This document shows, piece by piece, positions 16,108-23,680 of a DNA stretch of 64,000 nt (within the stretch, counting starts at the first letter, position 1; each line of letters begins with the position of its first letter). Source of the stretch: Taibaiella sp. (GTDB taxonomy: Bacteria > Bacteroidota > Bacteroidia > Chitinophagales > Chitinophagaceae). Under the pieces are notes generated by a model that saw only the letters and a program-made list of their open reading frames with translations, searched no databases and was not told where the DNA came from. A program made the translations under genes and the position numbers. The stretch is taken from NCBI GenBank assembly GCA_013815385.1, contig JACDGL010000007.1:150713-214712 (forward strand), read 5' to 3'.

Positions 16108-17430
16108 CTATTTAGCTACATCTATCTTTACTTTCTTACCCTTTATTTTTTCGGTCTTTATCAGTTGCAGGGTATGGGTGGCTTTTACTTTGCGTATAGC
16201 TACAAATGAGAAGAAGTCCTTTACATCTATAAGGCCTATATCTTCCTTCTTCAGCTCGCCCTTGTGCGAGAGAAAGCCCACTATATCTACTTTATTTACC
16301 TTATCCTTTTTACCGGCAGCAATGAATAAGGTTGTCCACTTTGGCTTTTCGGGGATAATTGATTCTTCAGGCAGCTCTATTTCTTGCACTTCCTCGGTGA
16401 TGTAGGGTGGCAAATGCTCTTCGGGAGATAATATAAGTATAGCAGTACCGCTTGCATCCATTCGGGCAGTACGCCCATTGCGGTGGGTAAAGGAATCTTC
16501 GGTAAGCGGCAGATGGTAATGTACTATGTAGCGAATGTTGGGTATATCCAGTCCGCGGGCAGCAAGGTCGGTGGTGACAAGGACATTTACCGTACCATTC
16601 CTGAATTTACAAAGGGCACTATCGCGCTCCTGTTGCTCCATGCCACCATGATAAAATTCATTGAGGATACTCTTTTTGGTAAGGTCTTCACTGGTGCGCT
16701 CTACCGACTCGCGGTGGTTGCAGAAGATAATGGTAGACCTATTGCCAAGATAGCACACCAGGCGGAAAAGCGTTTCCAGCTTGTCCTTATCGGGCGAGGC
16801 AACTATTTTTATTGCAAGCTGGTTTTCCTCTGTTCCGGAAATATAATTGAGCTTTAGCGGGGCTGTAAGGCCAATGTAATCGGGTAACTCAGGCGCATCG
16901 GTAGCCGAGGTAAGTATACGCTTGGTAAGTGCAGGCAAAGACTTAATGATAAACTCCACCTCTTCATGAAAACCAAGCTCCAGCGATTTATCAAACTCAT
17001 CGAGCACTAATGTTTTAATAGCACCTACTGTTATATTGCCGCGGCGTATATGGTCAGAAAGCCTGCCGGGCGTGCCTACTATCACGGCGGGTGGCTGTAT
17101 CAGGTTATTCTCCTCAATTTCCCTTTTATGGCCGCCGTAGCAGCTGCTTATCTTAAGGCCGGTGCCCATTTGCCTGAATACCTGCTCTATCTGCTGTGCC
17201 AGCTCGCGCGATGGCACTACTATCAGCGCCTGCGTTTCTTTATTGGCGGCATCCAGCAGTTGCAGCACAGGCAGCAGGAAAGCCAGTGTTTTGCCGGAGC
17301 CGGTATCGGACAGCAATATCACATCCCCATTGCTTTCATTTGCCTCTACAGAGGCGATCTGCATAGCATTCAGGGCATCAATATTAAGGTTAGCAAGTAT
17401 ATTATCGAGCGAGTAGTTTTTGTTCTGCAT
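16108..17430 (-). CDS. DEAD-box ATP-dependent RNA helicase with DbpA-like C-terminal domain
   Basis: The start is the ATG at 17428-17430 (MQNKNYSLDNILANLNI); the frame is open upstream to 17589 but that part is hydrophobic and non-homologous. It gives 440 residues. Helicase motifs in order are Q-motif region NAMQIASVEA, I (SDTGSGKT), Ia (PSRELAQQ), Ib (GTPGR), II (DEFD, a variant DEAD box), III (SAT), IV (TIIFCNHRE), V (TTDLAARGLDIP) and VI (HRNGRTAR). The last 75 residues resemble the DbpA/CsdA RNA-binding domain (KVDIVGFLSHKGELKKEDIGLIDVKDFFSFVAI). It probably unwinds structured RNA in ribosome assembly or cold adaptation; which target is not known. Confidence 0.9.
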   Translation of the reverse strand: MQNKNYSLDNILANLNIDALNAMQIASVEANESNGDVILLSDTGSGKTLAFLLPVLQLLDAANKETQALIVVPSRELAQQIEQVFRQMGTGLKISSCYGGHKREIEENNLIQPPAVIVGTPGRLSDHIRRGNITVGAIKTLVLDEFDKSLELGFHEEVEFIIKSLPALTKRILTSATDAPELPDYIGLTAPLKLNYISGTEENQLAIKIVASPDKDKLETLFRLVCYLGNRSTIIFCNHRESVERTSEDLTKKSILNEFYHGGMEQQERDSALCKFRNGTVNVLVTTDLAARGLDIPNIRYIVHYHLPLTEDSFTHRNGRTARMDASGTAILILSPEEHLPPYITEEVQEIELPEESIIPEKPKWTTLFIAAGKKDKVNKVDIVGFLSHKGELKKEDIGLIDVKDFFSFVAIRKVKATHTLQLIKTEKIKGKKVKIDVAK

Positions 17431-17534
17431 TGCTGCAAAAGTAGGCTTTGGGAATTTAATAGGTATTTGCCTGCAAAACAGGGCGAGTAACAGGAAATAT
17501 ATTGAACAGATTAACACTATAGGTAAAGGGACCA

Positions 17535-17570
17535 AAAGAGAAAGGGTTCCAGTTGTCTGAAACCCTTTTG
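17535..17570 (-). terminator. Displaced copy of the tRNA-Val terminator
   Basis: On the minus strand, AAAGGGTTTCA and TGGAACCCTTT form a stem with a short loop, followed by a weak T-run. It corresponds to the terminator after the intact tRNA at 35377-35415 and marks the original chromosomal sequence downstream of the tRNA. Confidence 0.6.
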
Positions 17571-17626
17571 TTATTCTGTGGAAGCACACGGGTTCGAACC
17601 GCGGACCCTCTGCTTGTAAGGCAGAT
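17555..17626 (-). repeat. Left attachment-site repeat (3' part of tRNA-Val)
   Basis: The 72 bases are identical to 35400-35471. They comprise the 3' half of tRNA-Val from the anticodon stem to the discriminator base (17579-17626) and part of the terminator. After 17626 the sequence departs from the tRNA, so no 5' half exists here and this is not a functional tRNA. It is the usual scar of integration into a tRNA gene. Confidence 0.9.
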
Positions 17627-17727
17627 TTTTAATGGATTATCCTGTATCATTGTGTACTCAAAACCATTACCTATAAGCACATACGGGATTTAATTAGATC
17701 ATACCGAGGCATTTAAAATCATATTTT

Positions 17728-17747
17728 ATGTGCAAATTATGTGCAAA
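17728..17747 (+). repeat. Tandem ATGTGCAAA direct repeat upstream of the integrase relic
   Basis: ATGTGCAAA occurs at 17728-17736 and again at 17739-17747, between the attachment repeat and the integrase start. Short direct repeats in this position can be arm-type recombinase sites, but this is only a suggestion from position. Confidence 0.3.
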
Positions 17748-17764
17748 CCTTATTACCTTTAATC

Positions 17765-17851
17765 ATGAATACAAGTATTGGAATTTCGTTAGACATGCGC
17801 CGAAAGAAAAAGGATGGGACGTTTCCTCTTGTTTTACGTATTGGTCATTGA
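17765..17851 (+). pseudogene. Truncated start of a tyrosine recombinase (integrase)
   Basis: The frame encodes 28 residues (MNTSIGISLDMRRKKKDGTF then PLVLRIGH) and a stop. This matches the N-terminal arm/SAM-like start of Bacteroidota tyrosine integrases, which typically read SxxLDxRRKKKDGTYPLxLRV. Reading through the TGA the frame continues about 26 codons (IESITIYVLEGK...) to another stop, so it decayed by nonsense mutation and truncation. The catalytic domain with the Arg-His-Arg-Tyr residues is absent. It sits inside the left attachment repeat, where an island integrase is expected. Confidence 0.65.
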
Positions 17852-18435
17852 ATTGAATCGATTACTATTTATGTATTAGAAGGTAAAAGAGCCTTCAGCC
17901 ACCTAGCAAAAAGTGATTGAAACATTTCGTTTTAATCACTGTGCCGCGAGACTCCTGCGAGAGCGAACGAGGTGCTGTATTGATAAGCCTGTCAGGGCGC
18001 AATACAGCAACCTCCTTAGGCAAGTGTATGGCGTGTGTTTTTGGCATTTCAAAAACTATGACAAACAACGCGCCGAGTGAGCAGCGCAGGCGAGCACAAA
18101 CGAGACAGCCGATGGACTGTAAAATGAGTAAATGAATGAAGCGAATACTTGTTGCAAAATGAAATGCACTTATTTTACAGGACAGAAAAGGCTGTAATGA
18201 AACTGACGAATGAAATGCAGAAAATGTGCCAAGCCGCAAAGCGTCCGCAGGACAAATATCTCTTGCACTTTCCTCTGACTATTTTATAGCGCAAGGGATG
18301 TTTGGGTTGGCGCATCTTTCTGCTGAATGAGGAAGTTGAATGCCTATTTACCTTTTACCTAAGGCTGGAACGTAAAGTCACAAAGAATTTTGCTTTTTAT
18401 CAATCACCATACATGGAACAAATATATTGATATAA
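17852..18435. other. Non-coding block at the island's left end, partly GC-richer
   Basis: No convincing gene is present. From about 17940 to 18260 the base composition is richer in G and C than the rest of the island. It includes an inverted repeat, TGCTGTATTG (17973-17982) with CAATACAGCA (18000-18009), 17-base loop. Frames of 70-114 codons on both strands look random. It is plausibly the remains of the mobility region of the element. The last part (18300-18435) is AT-rich spacer. Confidence 0.45.
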
Positions 18436-19389
18436 TTATTCTACAACAGGCGTAATTTTGACAAACGAAGAGTAATGGAATTTGGCCTTTGGACGAATAG
18501 ATAACTGAGCTGGGTAATAAAATGCCACCATATTTAATAACATCATTATTGCTGCAAAATAAGGTAGCTGGAGAAACAATGCAATCCCTAAGTGCATACT
18601 GCAAGTCAGGTACAGCCACAGCTTTTTTGTCTTATTATAATTAATGAAAAATACATAAAGCACTTCAATAACTACAGTAGCAATACCCGACACAACATAA
18701 ACCATATGTGGCACATGCAAAAAAAACGCAGCAACATTGGGACGGTTCACGGCTTTGTATACTGACACACCATTCCACCAATTTATACCCGCTGCTTTAG
18801 AAACACCACTCACAAGGTATACTATACATAAATGTATTTGTAGCGCCCTTATATAAGGAGTATGATTTACAGGTTTATATTTAAACAACAATTTGTCCAG
18901 AGAGAATTCTCTGCCAACAGGAAAAATGATACAATAAAAAAGCAGCATAGTGATAAAATAATCTACACCATAGGTAAACAGGAAACCGCTATTCACAAAA
19001 GCCAGATGTAATAGCCAGCATAGTATAGCGCTAGTCCGCGTGAACAAACCTGCAACAAAAAATAAAAGGCAACCTATATATATACTGCCCAATAAGTGAA
19101 GCGATGCAATCTCATCCATTTTAAAATGAACCATTAATAGATTTACTATCTTATCAGACGATATAAGATTTACCGCCAACTGCACATTTGCTATATCCTG
19201 CTTTACAATACCATTTTTACTCAGCAACCCCATTAAGTCAGGGAACAAGTGTATAAATTGCAGGCACATGATCATACCCAAGCCTATTCTCAATACAAAC
19301 AATGGAGAAGCCAAACACGTTGCTGCAAAAAAGTATTGGCAAACAGCAGCGTTAAATTTTCGAAATATATTCTTTACTTGAGAATACAT
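18436..19389 (-). CDS. HTTM-domain membrane protein (vitamin-K carboxylase-like), cassette A
   Basis: The 317-residue protein has about seven hydrophobic segments and the HTTM pattern: SPLFVLRIGLGMIM, FFVAGLFTRTSAILCWLLHLAF with FLFTYGVDYFITMLLFYCIIFPVGR, and QIHLCIVYLVSGVSKAAGINWWNG. HTTM is the membrane domain shared with vitamin K-dependent gamma-glutamyl carboxylase. The Lys in SKAAGINWWNG falls where the carboxylase has its catalytic lysine, an alignment made by eye. Its start overlaps the end of the GYGFYAPN gene by 38 bases, implying translational coupling. A second, diverged copy is at 25898. It may modify or handle an exported partner; no reaction is proven for bacterial short HTTM proteins. 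Confidence 0.8.
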   Translation of the reverse strand: MYSQVKNIFRKFNAAVCQYFFAATCLASPLFVLRIGLGMIMCLQFIHLFPDLMGLLSKNGIVKQDIANVQLAVNLISSDKIVNLLMVHFKMDEIASLHLLGSIYIGCLLFFVAGLFTRTSAILCWLLHLAFVNSGFLFTYGVDYFITMLLFYCIIFPVGREFSLDKLLFKYKPVNHTPYIRALQIHLCIVYLVSGVSKAAGINWWNGVSVYKAVNRPNVAAFFLHVPHMVYVVSGIATVVIEVLYVFFINYNKTKKLWLYLTCSMHLGIALFLQLPYFAAIMMLLNMVAFYYPAQLSIRPKAKFHYSSFVKITPVVE

Positions 19390-19930
19390 AATGGCCTAAT
19401 TTTAAATAGTGAGGGTGGATATTTGCTTTTACTTTTTTAACAGGCAAATCATAGATCAACAAATCCGCAACGACATTTTTGCATCTCGGGTCCTTATCCA
19501 TGGTCCAGATAACGATCGACTTAAGGATTAGGTTCATATACCTGTTATACACAGAATCATGATTATCAATTTTATTTAAAAAAATGTCAAGTGCTTTATT
19601 ATAACGTATATTGGCATCTTTAGAATAAAATTTCGGAGGTTCAATAGCTATTACATTACCCTTATCATCTATTTTTGTTAGCATCAATACCACCTGGCTT
19701 GAAACATTGGGGGCATAAAACCCATACCCCATACCGGTGCCTGTATATTGTGAATAAAAAGTAAATACGCCCGAAAGAAAAGGGATATTATTCAATACGT
19801 TTAATGCACGTCCATTACTCTTATTATTATATAAATATTTAGTAATTACATGCTCTTCTATAATAATGTTATTATAAATAATAACAGAAAAATGGATTAA
19901 TATAAACGCGAGAAAAAATATTCTTTTCAT
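19352..19930 (-). CDS. Membrane-anchored GYGFYAPN-motif protein, cassette A
   Basis: This 192-residue protein has one N-terminal hydrophobic segment (IFFLAFILIHFSVIIYNNIII), likely an anchor or uncleaved signal, and a soluble part outside the cytoplasmic membrane. The motif YTGTGMGYGFYAPNVSS at about residues 62-78 is shared with the cassette B protein (YTGADCGYGFFAPNVLS). The remainder is only loosely similar, for instance YNRYMNLILKSIV against NDKYYDLVMKNIA. It precedes and overlaps the HTTM gene, as in cassette B, so the two proteins probably act together. I know of no named family or reaction. Confidence 0.7.
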   Translation of the reverse strand: MKRIFFLAFILIHFSVIIYNNIIIEEHVITKYLYNNKSNGRALNVLNNIPFLSGVFTFYSQYTGTGMGYGFYAPNVSSQVVLMLTKIDDKGNVIAIEPPKFYSKDANIRYNKALDIFLNKIDNHDSVYNRYMNLILKSIVIWTMDKDPRCKNVVADLLIYDLPVKKVKANIHPHYLKLGHYVFSSKEYISKI

Positions 19931-19971
19931 AACACAAGTTTTAATTGAGAAACTAAGGCTTGGTTATGTTA

Positions 19972-20412
19972 CTATTCGTATTTAGCAAGGATAGGCGCAA
20001 GGCTCGCTGCAATATCAGAACTAACAGTAGAATTTTGAATTGTAGCAGACACTACTTCATCAGCACCTATAGTACCCACAAATGATACGTAGCCGGAAAA
20101 AGAATTGGCATTAGACAAGTCAGACCCATAATCAACATCCAACTTCGACAAACCTGTTGCGCTGGCGGCATTATAAATAGTCTTTAGATTACTGGCATTT
20201 TGGTACACCAGATATCCTGCGTTCGTGCCATGGCTCGTCAATATATCCAGGATAGCGGTACGGTCTGCACTCGATATATTTGCTGTGCTCGGAATGATCG
20301 CAGTTCCGTCAGCAAGGTATATGACCTTACTGGCAGTTGGAGGTGCTGGTGCAAATGACCATAGAGTAATACATAAGATCACAAATAGTGGGGTAAAAAT
20401 TACTTTTTTCAT
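19972..20412 (-). CDS. Small exported protein with SFAPAP signal end, cassette A
   Basis: The product has 146 residues. The signal peptide MKKVIFTPLFVILCITLWSF is followed by APAPPTASK, and the mature part is about 120 residues without cysteine. It is rich in Ala, Ser, Thr and Asn and ends LAPILAKYE. The cassette B counterpart (27541) shares the start MKK(V/I)IF, the SFAPAP junction and a similar C-terminal LAxLxKY, although the middle is unrelated. It lies 41 bases upstream of the GYGFYAPN gene on the same strand, so it leads the cassette. It is a candidate substrate or partner of the HTTM protein, by context only. Confidence 0.65.
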   Translation of the reverse strand: MKKVIFTPLFVILCITLWSFAPAPPTASKVIYLADGTAIIPSTANISSADRTAILDILTSHGTNAGYLVYQNASNLKTIYNAASATGLSKLDVDYGSDLSNANSFSGYVSFVGTIGADEVVSATIQNSTVSSDIAASLAPILAKYE

Positions 20413-20607
20413 CTTCAGTGGTTTTTAAAAGTGAGAATTAGTTTCATTTAATTCATGTTTGTCTATCCATGTAATGTCTGGATAATTCAACAATATGTTA
20501 TTAGTGTAGGGCACGCTGTTTTATGCTTGTACCAATACCCCCTTTATTGCAAGAATTTAAAGACGAGAAATGAATATTAGTTCTATAATATTGTCCCATA
20601 CTATTAT

Positions 20608-21000
20608 TTAGTTTAAATCAAATGTGACTATATATCTGGTTTTTTCATATACAGCAGGGTACTTACCCGCTTTAATCACTAAAGGTTTATGGCTACCTAG
20701 TAATTGGCTGATGTCTTCAGGAAAACTAAATGATTCATCCTGGGAAAAAACGCCCACCATCAAATCAGAAAGTAATGCCTCTGGCATATTGCGCACCTCG
20801 CTATCTGGAATAGACAGCTTCAATACTGATTTGTCCTGCAAAAATTCCCACGAACCTACTATAGCCTCTATCGGTGGCGCTTTAGTTTTATTTGTCGAAT
20901 CAACCTCACCCATATAAGGTCCATATAAGGTGGCTTGTACCATGGCAGGCGAGCCCATAGTGAGTAAGATGCAAACGATGAAAGTAAATGTAATTTTCAT
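20608..21000 (-). CDS. Small exported protein, function unknown
   Basis: The 130-residue product begins with a signal peptide (MKITFTFIVCILLTMGSPAMVQA). The mature part has the stretch PPIEAIVGSWEFLQDKSVLKLSI, with a GSWxF element reminiscent of lipocalin-like or calycin-type extracellular domains, and it ends in a beta strand (KTRYIVTFDLN). I do not assign a function. It lies 37 bases downstream of the HTH/beta-barrel fusion gene and about 195 bases upstream of cassette A, all on one strand. It could be a member of the same transcript. Confidence 0.55.
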   Translation of the reverse strand: MKITFTFIVCILLTMGSPAMVQATLYGPYMGEVDSTNKTKAPPIEAIVGSWEFLQDKSVLKLSIPDSEVRNMPEALLSDLMVGVFSQDESFSFPEDISQLLGSHKPLVIKAGKYPAVYEKTRYIVTFDLN

Positions 21001-21037
21001 AAATAAATTTTTATTTCTTGAAAATGGGGAGTATTAA

Positions 21038-21577
21038 TTAAAAGTGGTTATTGATATAAAATCCTATTGAAATTTGGTTTGCTAAGTAAAAATATTTTTG
21101 TATTCTGTTATCATAATTTGCCTGCACTCTCCACGTTAACCTCATGTGTTTAAGAAAAATAAAATGAAACGCATTATTCAGACTTACGGTCCAGCGCTTT
21201 GTACTTCCTAAAGAATCCTTGTCAGCAAATACTACCCCGTTTAACTCCCAACCAACGTTTTTTTTGTATACAGCTACAGGCGGTGCATTTACTTGAAAAT
21301 TAATACCATAGTCATCAATTTTATGATCGCCATGTTTTATACCATATAGCTTTTTCGCCTTGCGTTCAGTAAAGATCTCCTCATTCTTTATCTTAGTAGT
21401 TTTTCCCCCTACCACACCAAGATCAACCGTACAGCTCTTATAGAGCCCAAGAGGTTTTTCACCCTTTTCGATTTTATTATACTGGCTTTGACTAATCCCC
21501 AGCTTTGACGCCATATACTCTTGTGTGCGACGGCGTTCAGAGCGGAGTTCTCGTAAAACAGTTGTAATGTTTTTCAT
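21038..21577 (-). CDS. Odd fusion: XRE helix-turn-helix start joined to a beta-barrel C-terminus
   Basis: The first 42 residues (MKNITTVLRELRSERRRTQE..., ASKLGISQSQYNKIEKGEKP) are the start of an XRE-type HTH domain, cut after helix 4. The rest (LYKSCTVDLGVVGGK..., ...WRVQANYDNRIQKYFYLANQ, ISIGFYINNHF) alternates hydrophobic and polar residues. It ends in Phe, as outer-membrane beta-strands of Bacteroidota do. A cytoplasmic DNA-binding domain without a signal peptide cannot normally be joined to an outer-membrane barrel, so this may be a chimera made by deletion or recombination, and probably non-functional. Its last 20 bases match the right edge of the window. Confidence 0.5.
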   Translation of the reverse strand: MKNITTVLRELRSERRRTQEYMASKLGISQSQYNKIEKGEKPLGLYKSCTVDLGVVGGKTTKIKNEEIFTERKAKKLYGIKHGDHKIDDYGINFQVNAPPVAVYKKNVGWELNGVVFADKDSLGSTKRWTVSLNNAFHFIFLKHMRLTWRVQANYDNRIQKYFYLANQISIGFYINNHF

Positions 21578-21800
21578 AATAATTAGTTTTTTTGATTGAT
21601 AAATATTCTATTACATATTCCCTTTCAAATTCTTAAGTAAAGAAAAACATATAAAAAAATGTTGGCAATTTTATTAGACGTAATAGATATAAACATCGAC
21701 ATACACCATAAGTAGAATCCGGGAGTATGTTCGTCTAAGATTATCGTAATTTGGTCGATATTAATTGACCAAAAACAGTAAATACAGCATATTGCCTGTT

Positions 21801-22892
21801 ATGCAAATAAATACAAAACTGAAAGACATCTCCACGCTGCTTGCCAGTAGGCTGGTACGAAATATAATCTTCTGGGTGTATGCAATATACCAGGTACTGC
21901 GCCAAAAAAGCATCGGCTACAGTTATTCCTCAGGGATATATTATCTCCTCATTTTTATCACAATATCATGGCTTGCCACCTTCTCATATATAAACAACCT
22001 CATACTACTCCCCAAGTATCTCTTTAAGAATAAAAAAAATAGTTATGCCATCTGCATCATTTGCCTTACCATTTTTTTTGCAAGTATCCATGCCGTATTT
22101 CTAAAAACCATACTATTATATTATCCACAGATAAAAATATTCCAGATCAGCTATATCACTTCACCCCTTTCGTCTAAGTGGTCAGCACTAGAGATATTAA
22201 AAGACATACTGCAATTTACCATCATATACTCATTTTGGGCACTCATCTTTACTATGGCGGGTTACATGTCTCATTACAATAAACAAGAGAAGATCATCAA
22301 AGAGGCCGAAAAAAAACAGATCGAAACAGAGTTGAATTTCTTAAAAAGCCAGATCAATCCGCACTTCCTATTTAATAATCTGAATAATATATATGCACTC
22401 GCAGTAAAAAACTCTGAAAAGACACCCGAAATAATTTTAAAACTCGCATCCTTACTTAGATATCTATTATACGAATCAAATGTCAAAGTCATTTCATTCG
22501 AAAAAGAAAAAGAGATCATGCAAGCTTATATAGATCTGGAATTATTAAGATTAAATTCCGTTGAAAATTTGAATTTTTCAATATTCGCCGATAAGGCATA
22601 CAATTTACCGCCATTGCTTTGGCTCCCCATACTTGAAAACATCTTTAAACATGGGATGCGCTTTATATCAAACCAGTATTATGTTGATTACCGGTTCACT
22701 ATCTGCGACAACATCATATCCATCTATTCAAAGAATTATTTTAAAGAATTAAATAGCAATAATAAAGCAATAGGAGGCATTGGCCTCACAAATCTCAACA
22801 AAAGATTAGAGCTACTTTATCCCGACAATTATACAGCGAACAAAAACATTAAGGATAATTACTATATTGTGGAGGTAAAAATCCAGCTATAG
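21801..22892 (+). CDS. LytS-type sensor histidine kinase
   Basis: The start is the ATG at 21801 (MQINTKLKDIS); the open frame from 21765 begins with TTG. The 363-residue protein has four transmembrane segments in the first 170 residues (about 24-40, 47-66, 84-105 and 135-160), then a coiled linker and a His_kinase domain of the LytS/YehU class. Phosphoacceptor His lies in QINPHFLFNNLNNIY, the N-box in LPILENIFKHG and the G-box in GGIGLTNLNKRLELLYP. It signals to the LytTR regulator, whose gene starts five bases after. The genes for cassette A diverge from it. It probably controls island genes, by location. Confidence 0.88.
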   Translation: MQINTKLKDISTLLASRLVRNIIFWVYAIYQVLRQKSIGYSYSSGIYYLLIFITISWLATFSYINNLILLPKYLFKNKKNSYAICIICLTIFFASIHAVFLKTILLYYPQIKIFQISYITSPLSSKWSALEILKDILQFTIIYSFWALIFTMAGYMSHYNKQEKIIKEAEKKQIETELNFLKSQINPHFLFNNLNNIYALAVKNSEKTPEIILKLASLLRYLLYESNVKVISFEKEKEIMQAYIDLELLRLNSVENLNFSIFADKAYNLPPLLWLPILENIFKHGMRFISNQYYVDYRFTICDNIISIYSKNYFKELNSNNKAIGGIGLTNLNKRLELLYPDNYTANKNIKDNYYIVEVKIQL

Positions 22893-22897
22893 TAGCT

Positions 22898-23644
22898 ATG
22901 CAAACTACCAAAATATTAATCGTTGATGATGAACCATTGGCGCAGGAACTACTGGAGAGTTATATACTTAAAATTTCCGGCCTAGAAATAGTTGCAAAAT
23001 GCAAAGACGCACTCGAAGCATTTGGAGTGCTTAGCAGAAACACGGTAGATATAATGCTGCTAGATATTAATATGCCCGAAATAAATGGCATAGATTTTTT
23101 AAAAACAATAAAAAACCCACCCTACGTCATTTTTGCCACTGCGTATTCCGAATATGCTGTAGAAAGCTATGAATACAATGCAATGGATTACCTGTTAAAA
23201 CCCATATCATTCGAACGATTTTTAAAAGCCATCAATAAATCACAACAAATCATTCAAGCATCAAAAAAAGAATTATTAATAACTAATGCCCGCAGCTCAC
23301 ATGATGGAATAACACTAGGTGAAAATATAATGTTTGTAAAATCAGACGGTATACTTATTAAAATTGATCTCACGAATTTATGGTTCGTAGAGGGGCTTAA
23401 AGACTATATCCAATTGTGGACTGATACCGGAAAAGTCATTGTCCATAGCACTATGAAAAATATAGAAGACCATTTCTCCCACATACCTTATTTAATACGT
23501 GTACATAAATCATATATAGTCAACATAAAATTTATCTCAACGGTGGATGGGAATATCATCAGGATAAAGGGACAAATGATTACCATTGGTAATACCTACA
23601 AAGATGATATTCAAAAAATGTTTGACAACAACAAATTATTATGA
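22898..23644 (+). CDS. LytTR-family response regulator
   Basis: The 248-residue regulator has a receiver domain (residues 1-115) with acidic pocket Asp10-Asp11, phosphoacceptor Asp56 in MLLDINMP and Lys in LLKPISF. It is followed by a LytTR DNA-binding domain at about 150-245 (FVKSDGILIKIDLTNLWFVEGLKDYIQL, THRVHKSYIVN-like segment IRVHKSYIVNIKFI). Such regulators bind paired direct repeats in promoters. It forms a pair with the preceding LytS kinase. No LytTR site could be assigned with confidence, but the intergenic region at 21578-21800 and those before the cassettes are candidates. Confidence 0.9.
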   Translation: MQTTKILIVDDEPLAQELLESYILKISGLEIVAKCKDALEAFGVLSRNTVDIMLLDINMPEINGIDFLKTIKNPPYVIFATAYSEYAVESYEYNAMDYLLKPISFERFLKAINKSQQIIQASKKELLITNARSSHDGITLGENIMFVKSDGILIKIDLTNLWFVEGLKDYIQLWTDTGKVIVHSTMKNIEDHFSHIPYLIRVHKSYIVNIKFISTVDGNIIRIKGQMITIGNTYKDDIQKMFDNNKLL

Positions 23645-23680
23645 AATATAACTAGATACCCGAAGTAACAATTAACGAAC

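Noticed and set aside
16108..17430. The DEFD box as a sign of a non-functional helicase
   Set aside because: All other motifs are intact and Asp-Glu-x-Asp keeps the metal and catalytic acids; it is a normal variant.
17579..17626. Second tRNA-Val
   Set aside because: Only the 3' half is present; D-arm and 5' acceptor strand are missing, so it is an attachment scar.
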